64,000 bases of DNA from Saprospiraceae bacterium (GTDB lineage Bacteria > Bacteroidota > Bacteroidia > Chitinophagales > Saprospiraceae), in NCBI GenBank assembly GCA_016706365.1, contig JADJJU010000023.1, positions 186,001 through 250,000 of the forward strand, in the 5' to 3' direction. Shown in pieces: positions 9,025 through 17,540 of this stretch. The notes beneath the pieces were generated by a model that saw nothing but the letters and a program-made list of their open reading frames with translations, did not search any database and was not told where the DNA came from. Both the position numbers and the translations under genes were made by a program. How positions within the stretch are numbered: the stretch's first letter is position 1; every line of letters begins with the position of its first letter.

Positions 9025-9267
9025 ATGGAAAAGTTAAGATTTTCAAATTCTCTTTTTCAAATCCCTGTATATTCAACGATAAAGACTAATTTAGTAACAG
9101 GTCATCATTGCGAATCATTTTTATATGATATTCATCCGGAAAAGGAACTTTCAATCTGGATAATGAATGCCAGGTTTATGCAGAGTGATAGCAAAGAGAT
9201 TACATATTTTTTTATTTGTATGCAGCGAAATAAAATTCATCATCGTAATAGACCAAAGAAAGCGTAA
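9025..9267 (+). CDS. doubtful 80-residue ORF
   Basis: An open frame in the spacer between the divergent GH31 and lipoprotein genes. It has no recognisable domain, signal peptide or membrane segment, and a Lys/Arg-rich tail (RNKIHHRNRPKKA). No promoter match was found. It could be a small orphan gene or chance; the surrounding 380 bases hold nothing else recognisable. Confidence 0.2.
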   Translation: MEKLRFSNSLFQIPVYSTIKTNLVTGHHCESFLYDIHPEKELSIWIMNARFMQSDSKEITYFFICMQRNKIHHRNRPKKA

Positions 9268-9302
9268 CATGGGGACATCCTGTCGATCCTAATTAAACCA
9301 TT

Positions 9303-11075
9303 ATGAAACACAGTCTAACATTCTATTTGTTTTGCTTTCTCTTGATTTCTCTGAGCGCTTGCAGGAAAGACTCATACTTTGAGGACAGGGAAACAATCAT
9401 TAGCCCACCTACTGTTTTTTACTTAATCAGCGTTTCTGGTATAGTTACTGACAACGGTAATAAAGAGCCTCTACAGGGAGCTGAAGTATATATTGGTGAT
9501 TTGAGGATGGTGACTGATAAAAATGGGGCTTACTTGTTTCGCAATATCAGGGTGCTGGAGGATGTGACAGTCATTAATATAAAAGCTAATGGCTATGAAT
9601 CCCGAACTCATATGTTTTTGCCGGAAAAAGGGAAATGGCTGAGACAAGATTTTAAATTAAATCAAAAACAACATACAGCCAGTTTCACGAATGCAGAAGG
9701 CATTACTCTTGAACTGGAAAAACAAGCCCAAATAGAAATTCCTGCAAATGCTATTCAGCTATTTACAGGAGCTCCTTACAGCGGTGAGGTTAGAATTTTG
9801 GCTGAATTTCTAGATCCGGCTAACGCTGAACAAATGGTTCAATCTCCCGGACTATTCCTGACAGGAAATGGGCTTGCAGATAAAAAATCAATTCTTGCTC
9901 ACGGGGTCTTACATGTCAGAATGGAAACTCCTGCCGGAGTAAAATTAAAATTAAAACCGGACCACACTGCCAAATTCAGAGCACCCGTGCTAAATGCATT
10001 GCTTCAGCAAAGTGATCAGGGAGCAAGTGTTTGGTATTTGGATGAAGGTAAGGGAGATTGGAAGTCAGGTCCTTCCATTCAGAGAAATGGTTCATTTTTT
10101 GAAATCAATATCACTGAGCTCTCATGGATTACTTACGGTAAATCTATTGATTGCGCATGGTTGAGTGGTAATTTTGCAACCAACACTAATTTAGTATTTA
10201 ATCAAAGCCTGGTAGAAATCAAAGTAGGAGAATTCTATAAAAATATGATTTCACCGGGTGCTGATGGGAGATTTAGATTTTTAGTACCATTACACAACTC
10301 AGTTAAGCTTAGCTTGAAGTCTTCAGATAACACAGTTATTTATAGTAGGAGCTTCAATTCTCTCACTTCTGATACTACAGAAATGGGTGCTATAAAGGTT
10401 GTACCCCTTGATAATCAGGTTACTGTAACCGGAAGTTTTATCTTTTGTCCGGAAAAAAATCATACAGCGTACTTACAAATTGAGACTAGCAACGGGAAAA
10501 CAGTTCTTTTTCCAAATGCTCAAAATGTTTTTTCCGGAATAATTGATAACTGTTCTGATTCAGACCAGCTAAAAATTTCAATTGTAAATTCATCAATGGG
10601 TAAAGTAAGCTCAGAGGTTATTTTACCCGGGCAGAAGCTTCATTATGATCTTGGCCATATTGCGCTATGTGATGAAAATTATATACTTCCTTCGTATGCC
10701 TATGTGTCCATAGGAACAAAGACCTATTTTTCCACCATCACTGAGGCATCTCTGAAAAAAATTGAGGATATTAATCTACACGAGTATGAATTGGGTGTTT
10801 CCTCTGCGCTGAATAATCAGGAGATGCAAATTAAGTTTACTATGCTTGATCTTCAGGAAGGGTATAGCCTGAATCCCAAATGCGAGTTTACAATATCAGG
10901 TCCCGGCATTCAATTAATGACTTGTAACCTGCCGTTTACTGGTTGTGATTTACAATTAATTGTATCAGACTATCATGGTCCGGGTTCAATATTGAAGGGG
11001 TCATTCGAAGGAGTGGTTCCTCCCGGGATTGAGTTTAAGGGTGGTTTTAATATAAGAGTAGTAGAAAAGAGATAA
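9303..11075 (+). CDS. lipoprotein with carboxypeptidase-regulatory-like domain
   Basis: The 590-residue protein has a lipoprotein signal (FCFLLISLSACRKD, Cys20). Residues about 45-120 form a carboxypeptidase-regulatory-like beta-sandwich (SGIVTDNGNKEPLQGAEVYI, TDKNGAYLFRNI), common in Bacteroidota surface proteins. The rest is beta-rich with no family I can name; a segment near 135-290 recalls membrane-exposed domains with PAGVKLKLKPDHTAKFRAP. It is probably surface-exposed. The ECF sigma-factor gene starts 20 bases downstream, so lipoprotein, sigma factor and membrane partner form one apparent operon. Substrate or ligand is unknown. Confidence 0.7.
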   Translation: MKHSLTFYLFCFLLISLSACRKDSYFEDRETIISPPTVFYLISVSGIVTDNGNKEPLQGAEVYIGDLRMVTDKNGAYLFRNIRVLEDVTVINIKANGYESRTHMFLPEKGKWLRQDFKLNQKQHTASFTNAEGITLELEKQAQIEIPANAIQLFTGAPYSGEVRILAEFLDPANAEQMVQSPGLFLTGNGLADKKSILAHGVLHVRMETPAGVKLKLKPDHTAKFRAPVLNALLQQSDQGASVWYLDEGKGDWKSGPSIQRNGSFFEINITELSWITYGKSIDCAWLSGNFATNTNLVFNQSLVEIKVGEFYKNMISPGADGRFRFLVPLHNSVKLSLKSSDNTVIYSRSFNSLTSDTTEMGAIKVVPLDNQVTVTGSFIFCPEKNHTAYLQIETSNGKTVLFPNAQNVFSGIIDNCSDSDQLKISIVNSSMGKVSSEVILPGQKLHYDLGHIALCDENYILPSYAYVSIGTKTYFSTITEASLKKIEDINLHEYELGVSSALNNQEMQIKFTMLDLQEGYSLNPKCEFTISGPGIQLMTCNLPFTGCDLQLIVSDYHGPGSILKGSFEGVVPPGIEFKGGFNIRVVEKR

Positions 11076-11095
11076 TCATTTAAGATTTATTCATT

Positions 11096-11647
11096 TTGAC
11101 AATAGCGGACATAATAATAGGGTGTAAACAAGGTGATTCGACCTGCCAGAAATTGCTGGTAGAACGCTATGCCCCATACCTTATGAGTGTCAGCAGGAGA
11201 TATATTCCATCCAACATGGATCCGGAGGATAATCTCCAGGATAGTATGATCAAAATTCTGCGATGGATTGATCGATTTGATCCTGAAAGAGGATCCATTG
11301 AGGCCTGGATGAAAAGAATAGTGATCAATACTGCTCTTGACAAATTGAAAAAGAAATCATCAGCCAGAAATCTTCCATTGGAAGATGTAAAACACGTAGG
11401 TATCGACCCCGAAACTTATATGGAACTGGATGGCGATAATGTTCTTAAGCTGATTGAAACACTTCCCGACGGTTATAAACAGATTTTCAACCTTTATGTG
11501 ATAGAAGGCTTTTCACACAAGGAGATTGCTAAAACTCTGCAAATAGGAGAGAGCAGTTCCCGGTCAAGCCTGGCAAGAGCGAAAGAAATTTTGAGAAAAA
11601 AGTTGGAACAATTTAAAAGCAAAGAAGCATGGCTAAGATTCCTATAA
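11096..11647 (+). CDS. ECF RNA polymerase sigma factor
   Basis: The 183-residue protein has sigma-70 region 2 (about 20-90: YAPYLMSVSRRYIPSNMDPEDNLQDSMIKIL) and region 4 with a helix-turn-helix (about 120-175: LPDGYKQIFNLYVIEGFSHKEIAKTL, then SSSRSSLARAKEIL). It should direct RNA polymerase to a small regulon. The start is a TTG at 11096, 20 bases after the preceding stop; no ATG lies upstream in frame, and the next ATG (near residue 29) would delete part of region 2. The gene overlaps the following membrane protein gene by 19 bases, as is usual for sigma/anti-sigma pairs. Confidence 0.9.
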   Translation: MTIADIIIGCKQGDSTCQKLLVERYAPYLMSVSRRYIPSNMDPEDNLQDSMIKILRWIDRFDPERGSIEAWMKRIVINTALDKLKKKSSARNLPLEDVKHVGIDPETYMELDGDNVLKLIETLPDGYKQIFNLYVIEGFSHKEIAKTLQIGESSSRSSLARAKEILRKKLEQFKSKEAWLRFL

Positions 11648-13074
11648 ATAATTTTGATAAATTCATAAAAGAGAAGGTGGAGACACATCAGACTCGTGTC
11701 GATACTGATCGGCTATGGTCTAATATTCAAAGAAAAGGCCTCAACAGGAAAACAGGCATTCTACCCGGTGCATTGCTTTTGATATTGGTGTCTTTATTGA
11801 TAGGTGTCCACCTAATGAATGAGCGTAATTCAATTGAAAATTCCGCTAACCTCAATGATAGCCGGGGGTTAACTTCAGCAATGAACATAGAAAATGTGAC
11901 TCAGCAAACTTCAAACACCAAACTTTCATCTCCAAAGGAAGCAAGTTCTGAAAAGACAGAAGGCAAATCTATTCCGGTTAATCAACAAGTTTTGCAAATT
12001 GTTAATAATGGTGGAAAAAAGAATAACGCTACAAAAAAGACTTTACAGAAAAATCTTCAGTTTTCTATAAAAGCTCCTTCTTCTCAGGAAGCACCTGGGA
12101 ATATTGAAATTGTTTCTGCCGAAAGTGTTAACGAGTTATTGACTAAAAGCGATCAGCTGGCGGAATCTTTTGTCAGTCCTGATATAGATTCTGAAAATTT
12201 ATCAGCGGAGCACATTGAATTTTCAAAAGAAGAAGTTGAAAATGCTTCTGTTTCTTCGGAATTAGGCAGTTTGACTAATTTGGATATTGCTGCATTACAT
12301 ACTGAAACTTACTTGCCGGAAATGCCACTTTTGGCCAGGCATGCTTCCAGAATTCAGCAGGCAAAATTTAAAAAAGGATTGGGGATTAGAATTAGTGGAG
12401 GAGCAGGCAAAGTCATCCGCAATATGGAGCTTCTCAATCCGGAAGCCGGCCAGTGGATGCAGTCCAGAATGAACAAGGAACATCCCCTGGAGTCTTTTAG
12501 ATGGGGTATAGATTGCAAGCTAAGTATTTCGAAGAATGTATATTTCTTTGCCGGTATTGAAGACTTAAGAATCAATGAGCGATTTGATTATGTTTCGATT
12601 GAGCAGAGAACTTATGTAAAAGAGGATGAGCTTTTCAGATTGGTTTATGATGAGGATTCCTATACAGCTGAGCGTGGTCCTATTAGTATTTATGAAGAAA
12701 TACATAAAAATGGAACCTTCTACAATCAATTCAGGATGATTAATATCCCATTTGGACTGGGTGTGACTCAGCAATTTGGTAGATTTGGTTTAGGACTGGA
12801 AGGAGCAATTCTGGTAAATGCATTCCATCAAATTGATGGTAAAATTGCCGATGCTGCAAATGTTTTATTAGATCTGAAAGCTGCTGGAATGAAAGTAAGC
12901 CAGATACAGACTGCAAGAATCAATGGAGTCTTTACATATCAATTAAGTCCGGGATGGGGACTGAATCTGATAACAGGAGCAGATTTACCACTCAAAAGTG
13001 TTCAACTTGGTCAACACATGAGTCAGAAGTATATTGTGTTTCAGGGTAACTTAGGGATTTGCTATAACTGGTAG
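11629..13074 (+). CDS. membrane-anchored protein, possible anti-sigma partner with barrel-like C-terminus
   Basis: The 481-residue protein has a short cytoplasmic N-terminus (1-43), one membrane span (about 44-62, ILPGALLLILVSLLIGVHL), a low-complexity Ser/Glu/Lys-rich stretch (65-235) and a beta-rich C-terminal region (about 245-481) with outer-membrane-protein-like alternation (FGLGVTQQFGRFGLGLEGAI). The layout, and the 19-base overlap with the ECF sigma gene, suggest an anti-sigma factor whose N-terminus holds the sigma factor. No zinc-binding anti-sigma motif (HxxxCxxC) is present, so this remains inference. It ends 18 bases from the convergent dehydrogenase gene. Confidence 0.6.
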   Translation: MAKIPINNFDKFIKEKVETHQTRVDTDRLWSNIQRKGLNRKTGILPGALLLILVSLLIGVHLMNERNSIENSANLNDSRGLTSAMNIENVTQQTSNTKLSSPKEASSEKTEGKSIPVNQQVLQIVNNGGKKNNATKKTLQKNLQFSIKAPSSQEAPGNIEIVSAESVNELLTKSDQLAESFVSPDIDSENLSAEHIEFSKEEVENASVSSELGSLTNLDIAALHTETYLPEMPLLARHASRIQQAKFKKGLGIRISGGAGKVIRNMELLNPEAGQWMQSRMNKEHPLESFRWGIDCKLSISKNVYFFAGIEDLRINERFDYVSIEQRTYVKEDELFRLVYDEDSYTAERGPISIYEEIHKNGTFYNQFRMINIPFGLGVTQQFGRFGLGLEGAILVNAFHQIDGKIADAANVLLDLKAAGMKVSQIQTARINGVFTYQLSPGWGLNLITGADLPLKSVQLGQHMSQKYIVFQGNLGICYNW

Positions 13075-13092
13075 TCAAGAGCAATTATGCTT

Positions 13093-13992
13093 TCACGATT
13101 CTCCGTCAAAAACAAGAGAAGAAGAATGAATATACTCCTTTAAATATTTTTGAACAGTTCTCAGAAGCTCGCTTGCCGTCTCCATTTCATAACTTTCTTT
13201 GGTAGTACTTTTTACTTTTGATCTGGCATAATATGCACCATTTTCCAGTTCGGAATTGGGAGTATCAGTCAGATATAATAAAGTCTTACTTCCTTCTTCA
13301 GGACTCTTTCCGAAGAGTTTAAAAGCCATCTTCGTCATCCATCCATTTGTATCACCAAGTCCGGTACTAACAAAGCCGGGATGCTGGCAATAAACTCCCA
13401 CATTGTAACCCTTTAATTTTTCAGCTAATAACTTTGCCAAAAGGATTAATGACAACTTCGAATGTTTGTATGCTGAGACAAGTCCATATTGATTTCGCCA
13501 CTCCGGATTTTCAAAATTTATTTTGCCCTGATGCAATGCCGAACTTGTAAAAATAAGTTTTGGATCAGCTGACTTCACAAGCAGGTCCATCAACAGATGT
13601 GTAATCAAAAGTGGCGCTAGAACATTCACTTGCCAGGTTTCCTCAATCTTATCAGCAGTTTCTTTAAACTTCATATTAAGAACTCCTGCATTATGAATAA
13701 TCATATCAAGCTGAGTAGTAGCCTTTCTCACTTTTTGACATGCAGGAGTAATACTGCTTAGATCTCCAAGATCACATGAAATAATTTCTATTTTTCCCTT
13801 AGCATAGGGATGATTGGTTTTAATATCGTCTATTAGAGTTGCTCCTTTTTGTGCATTTCGGGCCAACACGAAAACGTGTGCTCCCTGTATGGCAAGCTTA
13901 ATGGCTGCTGCATAACCGAGACCGGATGTTGCTCCAGTAATGAGTATATTTTTTCCGGAATGATCTGAAAATAATGTTTTATTAATTGTCAT
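13093..13992 (-). CDS. short-chain dehydrogenase/reductase
   Basis: The 299-residue protein has a Rossmann NAD(P)-binding motif (ITGATSGLGYA, residues 18-28), the NAG motif (101-103), a catalytic Ser near 150 and the YxxxK pair Tyr175/Lys179 (AYKHSK). It resembles the retinol dehydrogenase/WWOX-like branch of classical SDRs, which oxidise or reduce alcohols and ketones with NADP(H). The substrate cannot be deduced. It is a monocistronic minus-strand gene, convergent with the sigma-factor operon. Confidence 0.88.
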   Translation of the reverse strand: MTINKTLFSDHSGKNILITGATSGLGYAAAIKLAIQGAHVFVLARNAQKGATLIDDIKTNHPYAKGKIEIISCDLGDLSSITPACQKVRKATTQLDMIIHNAGVLNMKFKETADKIEETWQVNVLAPLLITHLLMDLLVKSADPKLIFTSSALHQGKINFENPEWRNQYGLVSAYKHSKLSLILLAKLLAEKLKGYNVGVYCQHPGFVSTGLGDTNGWMTKMAFKLFGKSPEEGSKTLLYLTDTPNSELENGAYYARSKVKSTTKESYEMETASELLRTVQKYLKEYIHSSSLVFDGES

Positions 13993-14105
13993 GGATTGTT
14001 TTTTCCAAACAGAAGATAGGACTCACACAACGGTACAGACCTTTAATTGTTTAGATTAGCATGAATTCGACTGGCAAATTCAAAATCTAAATTATGAATA
14101 CACAT

Positions 14106-14195
14106 TGCCACAGAGTGGCAAAATCTTTGTAACCCGGGATGCAGTCCCGGGTGAGTAAACTAAGGGTTACAAAATCCAACGAACTCGCGTTGGAT
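14106..14195. repeat. cluster of three inverted repeats
   Basis: Within 90 bases lie TGCCACAGAGTGGCA (14106-14120), a nested structure with outer arms GTAACCC/GGGTTAC (14129-14135, 14164-14170) and inner arms CCCGGG around ATGCAGT, and ATCCAACG/CGTTGGAT (14174-14195). The last is followed by TATTGATTTT and could terminate rightward transcription, but no plus-strand gene precedes it. The compact hairpins resemble REP-type intergenic elements. The rest of the 13993-14247 spacer shows nothing else. Confidence 0.55.
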
Positions 14196-14247
14196 TATTG
14201 ATTTTAAGATGCTAAACAAAATGTATAAAATCAGAAAATAAAATACT

Positions 14248-15036
14248 TCAATAGTAATAAATAATGTCTTCCCTGATCTCATACTTCCAGCTCGGGGCCT
14301 GATCTCTTTGCACTCTTTCTGCTACAAATTCCAGGATTTCTTTTCTCTCAGACAAAGGCACATGTGTCTTAAGTTCCCATTGATCTTCGGTAGGGATGTC
14401 AATGTACATATGACAATTCCCCCCGCCCATCTCGTGGTAAAAATCAATAGTATATTCACCATCTGAGTAAGTAATTGTTCCTCCGCGAAAATTACCCGAG
14501 TAGCTTAGTTTTTTGGAAAATCGTCTGAATATATCGTGCATTGCTTGTTCGCGTATTAGTAAATCTTCATCGGGGAGGATATTCCCGAATCCATCTCTGT
14601 AAATAATTGGTCCACTATCAGATATTGGTTCATCACTCACCTGATATGCCTGGACGATGGCTTTTCTCTCCTTACTTTCTTCTTCAGAATATTTTATAAG
14701 CTCAATTAGATGGTATTGTCCATTTTTCCATTTGATTTCAATTCTGAATTGACCCGGAGGAATTTCCAGTGTATCCCATAAAATCTGAATGCTTCCGCTG
14801 AGTCTGTCAGTCACTGGTCTTTCATCTATTACCTCATTTCTCCCGGTATCCATAAGTTTTATTGTTTGATACTCAGGTCCATAAGAAGGCAACATAATGA
14901 TCAATTGCTGACAATCCGGATAATGTACAAATCGCACATAATGCTCAGGCATCTCAGGTAATAATTCTACCTCATCAGGTTCCGCCGCACTATTCGAAAT
15001 GGACAAAATTTCTATCTCACCGTAATGCAATTCCAT
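14248..15036 (-). CDS. uncharacterised 262-residue protein
   Basis: I do not recognise this protein. It has no signal peptide or membrane span and is rich in acidic residues. The N-terminal half (1-130) looks like a beta-sandwich (LIIMLPSYGPEYQTIKLMD, then WDTLEIPPGQFRIEIKWKNG). The C-terminal half (130-262) is mixed alpha/beta, with YRDGFGNILPDEDLLIREQA and a Gly-rich HEMGGGNCHMYIDIPTEDQW segment. Composition and length argue for a real cytoplasmic protein. It is followed by the hairpin cluster at 14106-14195 and preceded by a repeat-filled spacer. Confidence 0.6.
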   Translation of the reverse strand: MELHYGEIEILSISNSAAEPDEVELLPEMPEHYVRFVHYPDCQQLIIMLPSYGPEYQTIKLMDTGRNEVIDERPVTDRLSGSIQILWDTLEIPPGQFRIEIKWKNGQYHLIELIKYSEEESKERKAIVQAYQVSDEPISDSGPIIYRDGFGNILPDEDLLIREQAMHDIFRRFSKKLSYSGNFRGGTITYSDGEYTIDFYHEMGGGNCHMYIDIPTEDQWELKTHVPLSERKEILEFVAERVQRDQAPSWKYEIREDIIYYY

Positions 15037-15059
15037 GGAATAAAGTTAATATTTAGATG

Positions 15060-15375
15060 CGGCATTTAAGAAGATTGGTCGTAGCACAGTGACATTTTTG
15101 CCAGCTAAGCTGCCAAAAGTGACGCTTTTTCTAACGAGACATAAGTCAGCAGTATCTTCCCGGTTGTTCCCTAAACTTCTAAACTCTTCAACTTCTATTC
15201 CCGGCTGTTCTACTTGAAGCTTTAAGCTTTTGGCTCGCAGCTTCATCCCGGCTGTTCAACCAGCAACCAGCAACCAGCAACCAGCAACCAGATACAGCCT
15301 GTTCCTCTGGCTGTTAACTAAACTTCTAAACTCTTCAACTCCTAAACCTGGCTGTTCAACTTGTAGCTTGATGCT
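15060..15375. repeat. dispersed repeat block with CAACCAGCAAC runs
   Basis: This spacer repeats words seen at 5340-6020: GGCTGTTCAACCAGCAACC with several tandem CAACCAG units (15251-15290), two CTTCTAAACTCTTCAACT copies (15175-15192 and 15322-15342), and GCTTGTGGCTTGCAGCTT. The copies are degenerate. Minus-strand open frames through the block are artefacts of its composition. Confidence 0.6.
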
Positions 15376-15390
15376 TGTGGCTTGCAGCTT

Positions 15391-16023
15391 TTATTCCAGC
15401 TTCTGAAATTTTGCTTCCCCCTCACCAAACAAATACTCTGATTTCACTGAAATTACATCATTTTCAACTGTAAGAATGACACCTTTAAAACTCACCTTCT
15501 CCAATGAAGGATTCAATCCAATCTCAAAACTCTGATTCTGATTTTCTTTCGACTTGATCAGTGTCCATTCATCCGGATAGAGTCCGTGTAATACCATAAT
15601 GACATCACAGTCGGAATAAGAGGATTGAGCTACTCCGGAATCCTCTGTCTGCACGTATTCTTCCTGATTTCCTTTGATAAACCGGCATACCACATTGCTT
15701 GCAAACCATTCTTGTTGTGCACTCACTTTTATTTGTGGCTTCTTACCGCGACTTTCTTTTATGATATGAAAATCCAGCCCTGCAGCTTTGTCACTTGTAA
15801 GGATGATATTATTACCATCCAGCTTATAAGTTCCTGCTGCTTGTCTGTCCACGGCTCCATAAGAATAATAGAACTCAAATGTGAAATCCGGATTAAACTT
15901 AAAGGCTGAAGCCATTTCCATTTTGCCATAAAGCTGGTAAACTGCATCCAGTGAGCCCTGCGAAAAAGAGGTGTTTTGCATCATTAATAAAAATAGAAGG
16001 GTAGAAAAAATTGGAAGTCTCAT
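15391..16023 (-). CDS. secreted small protein, lipocalin-like beta fold
   Basis: With the ATG at 16021-16023 the product is 210 residues and begins with a clear signal peptide (MRLPIFSTLLFLLMMQNTSFSQG). The upstream candidate start at 16071 would lie beyond the promoter -7 box at 16040-16047 and would bury the signal peptide, so the shorter form is preferred. The FKFNPDFTFEFYYSY and GTYKLDGNNIIL strands recall the lipocalin-like 'response to stimulus' proteins common in Bacteroidota, but no family is certain. Probably periplasmic; function unknown. Confidence 0.6.
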   Translation of the reverse strand: MRLPIFSTLLFLLMMQNTSFSQGSLDAVYQLYGKMEMASAFKFNPDFTFEFYYSYGAVDRQAAGTYKLDGNNIILTSDKAAGLDFHIIKESRGKKPQIKVSAQQEWFASNVVCRFIKGNQEEYVQTEDSGVAQSSYSDCDVIMVLHGLYPDEWTLIKSKENQNQSFEIGLNPSLEKVSFKGVILTVENDVISVKSEYLFGEGEAKFQKLE

Positions 16024-16039
16024 GCATAATTTGTTGAGG

Positions 16040-16047
16040 CAAATATA
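16040..16047 (-). promoter_or_regulatory. -7 promoter box (TATATTTG)
   Basis: The minus strand reads TATATTTG, an exact TAnnTTTG match, 16 bases upstream of the ATG at 16023. No perfect TTTG -33 box is found at the expected distance. The box supports the shorter start of the downstream gene. Confidence 0.45.
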
Positions 16048-16253
16048 CATTTGATGCTTAGTAGACCTCATTCAATTATTTGATCAGTCGACCAGGAAAT
16101 TGGATGAAGTGTAGGGGAATAGATTTGGAGTCATGAATTAAAAAGAGTTTGCCTGATTTCAATTACCATGTGAACACATCTAAATTTAATAAATTTAGCT
16201 TCAATTAATTTTAGATAATACACTCCTGCGAAATTTCTTAATTCATATTGCAT

Positions 16254-16652
16254 ATGAAATTTAATAAATGGTACTTCGGGATCTTTCTTATCGCTTGTTT
16301 GACATTTATCGTATTAAAATCTCCAAAGAAAGCAGTGACATTCACAGGTGGGTCTTATTCGTATGCTTTTAATCGTTTAGATATAATTTACCATAAAGTA
16401 TTTTTTGCACCATGTAAATTGTTCATAGAGGAGTTTACATTTTGTGAGGACCATTCTTTCGTACTGGAAGGATGCTCTCCAGAAGATAAGAAGGGTAACT
16501 GGAAACAAAGTAGCGATACTCTATACTTAACTTATGAAAGAGAAACCTGTCTGTGGCCTCCATTTTTAATTATCGACGGAGATATTCTTCGTGGCAATTC
16601 AGTTTGTCCTGAGTTCAGGACATTTTATAAACAGCGGCTTAATAAAATATAG
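16254..16652 (+). CDS. small exported or membrane-anchored protein of unknown function
   Basis: The product is 132 residues from the ATG at 16254 (a TTG two codons earlier is also in frame). It begins with a hydrophobic segment (WYFGIFLIACLTFIVLK) that is either an uncleaved anchor or a signal peptide. The remainder carries several cysteines (FAPCKLF, TFCEDH, EGCSPED, ETCLWPP, SVCPEF), suggesting disulfides outside the cytoplasm, and the SPEDKKGNWKQSSDTLYLTYE strand recalls small lipocalin-like proteins. Family not recognised. Confidence 0.55.
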   Translation: MKFNKWYFGIFLIACLTFIVLKSPKKAVTFTGGSYSYAFNRLDIIYHKVFFAPCKLFIEEFTFCEDHSFVLEGCSPEDKKGNWKQSSDTLYLTYERETCLWPPFLIIDGDILRGNSVCPEFRTFYKQRLNKI

Positions 16653-16659
16653 ATATTTA

Positions 16660-16850
16660 CTACAAGTGTGAGTATGCTTGCCGATCTTATACCAGGCAGC
16701 TTCTTCCAAATTTGTTAGTGTGTTTAGTGTGAGTGACCGTAGCTGAAAGCTACAGGTAGCAACGGGTAGGGGTGGGCTGTTGAGCCAGAGGCCAGAAGCG
16801 AGTAGCCAGAAGCGGCTGTTCAACTCATCATACATAACTCAAAACTCATA
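16660..16850. repeat. dispersed repeat block
   Basis: A further copy of the repeat seen at 5766-5809: a CCGTAGCTGAAAGCTACAGG hairpin, AGCAACGGGTAGGGGTGGGCTGTT, and then GCCAGAAGCG words ending GGCTGTTCAACTCA (16737-16824). The copy matches the 5766 block over some 45 bases with few changes, so it is one of the better-preserved members. Confidence 0.6.
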
Positions 16851-16852
16851 AT

Positions 16853-17323
16853 TCATCCCTCCTTCAAAATCCGACTTAAATCCGCCTCCGAATAAAACCG
16901 TGACTTCAAAGTTTTGCGATCTGCCGTTCTGTACAAAAGAAATTTCCCATCTTTTTCTTCAGCATGACATTCTACTCCTTGTTCTCTATAGTAAGTAAGT
17001 GAAACCTCTACTTCTTCCAAACTATTGCAAGCTTTACTCATGTTTGATCGCTGCACTTCATCAAATAAGGCCTTGAATTGATCGCCCAAACCAAATTCCA
17101 ACACTGCTCCTGAAAGAACATATTGTAAATCACAAAGCGCGTCTGCAATTCCCACAATATCCTTTTCAGCAATGGCTTCTCTGAGTTCATCCAGCTCTTC
17201 AGCCAGTAATGAAACCCTCAATTCACATCTGGTCTTCGACGGAATCTGAGGTGATTCCAGCACAGGATGATTGAATAATTGATGAAAAGCAGCAACTGAA
17301 GTCAATGAAGTTGGATCTTGCAT
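16853..17323 (-). CDS. MazG/PRA-PH-like nucleoside triphosphate pyrophosphohydrolase
   Basis: The 156-residue protein has the all-alpha NTP pyrophosphohydrolase core: RVSLLAEELDELREAI supplies the EExxE metal ligands (about 34-50) and GIADALCDLQYVLSG supplies the second ExxD-like acidic motif (about 57-72). These enzymes hydrolyse NTPs to NMP and PPi, cleaning the pool of odd nucleotides. It resembles the stand-alone phosphoribosyl-ATP pyrophosphohydrolase-like family rather than HisE, as it is longer and has no histidine genes nearby. The C-terminal 50 residues carry a short basic extension. Substrate is unknown. Confidence 0.8.
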   Translation of the reverse strand: MQDPTSLTSVAAFHQLFNHPVLESPQIPSKTRCELRVSLLAEELDELREAIAEKDIVGIADALCDLQYVLSGAVLEFGLGDQFKALFDEVQRSNMSKACNSLEEVEVSLTYYREQGVECHAEEKDGKFLLYRTADRKTLKSRFYSEADLSRILKEG

Positions 17324-17420
17324 TTTATATTTTTTTATGGAGCCGCAAGATAAAAAAGATTGTACAAATGCAAGTGAAGCTTTGCCTGGTCGGGCTGTTT
17401 AACGGCTTATCGAGTAGAGA

Positions 17421-17540
17421 GGGTGATGTCTTCCCGCGCCTTCGGCTTGAAAGGTGATGTCTTTTCATGGGACACGCCATGAAAAGGTGATGTCCTTATA
17501 TTTTCTGCAGCTTCGCTTTGAAAATATGAAGGTGATGGCT
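17421..17540. repeat. GGTGATGTC palindrome array at the end of the broken RND gene
   Basis: GGTGATGTC occurs at 17422, 17453 and 17486, with GGTGATGGC at 17531: four copies at intervals of 31, 33 and 45 bases. The intervals hold inverted repeats: GCCTTCGGC, then CTTTTCATG/CATGAAAAG (around 17461-17485), then CTTATATTTTC/GAAAATATGAAG (17495-17531). The intervals differ in sequence but share a hairpin form. The RND reading frame departs from its family exactly where this array begins, so the array marks the break. Confidence 0.6.

Noticed and set aside
15046..15246. Minus-strand 66-codon frame
   Set aside because: Most of it is the dispersed repeat; the encoded peptide is not protein-like and has no start signals.
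17421..17540. CRISPR array with 9-bp repeats
   Set aside because: Repeats are too short, intervals are palindromic and unequal, and no cas genes are present.
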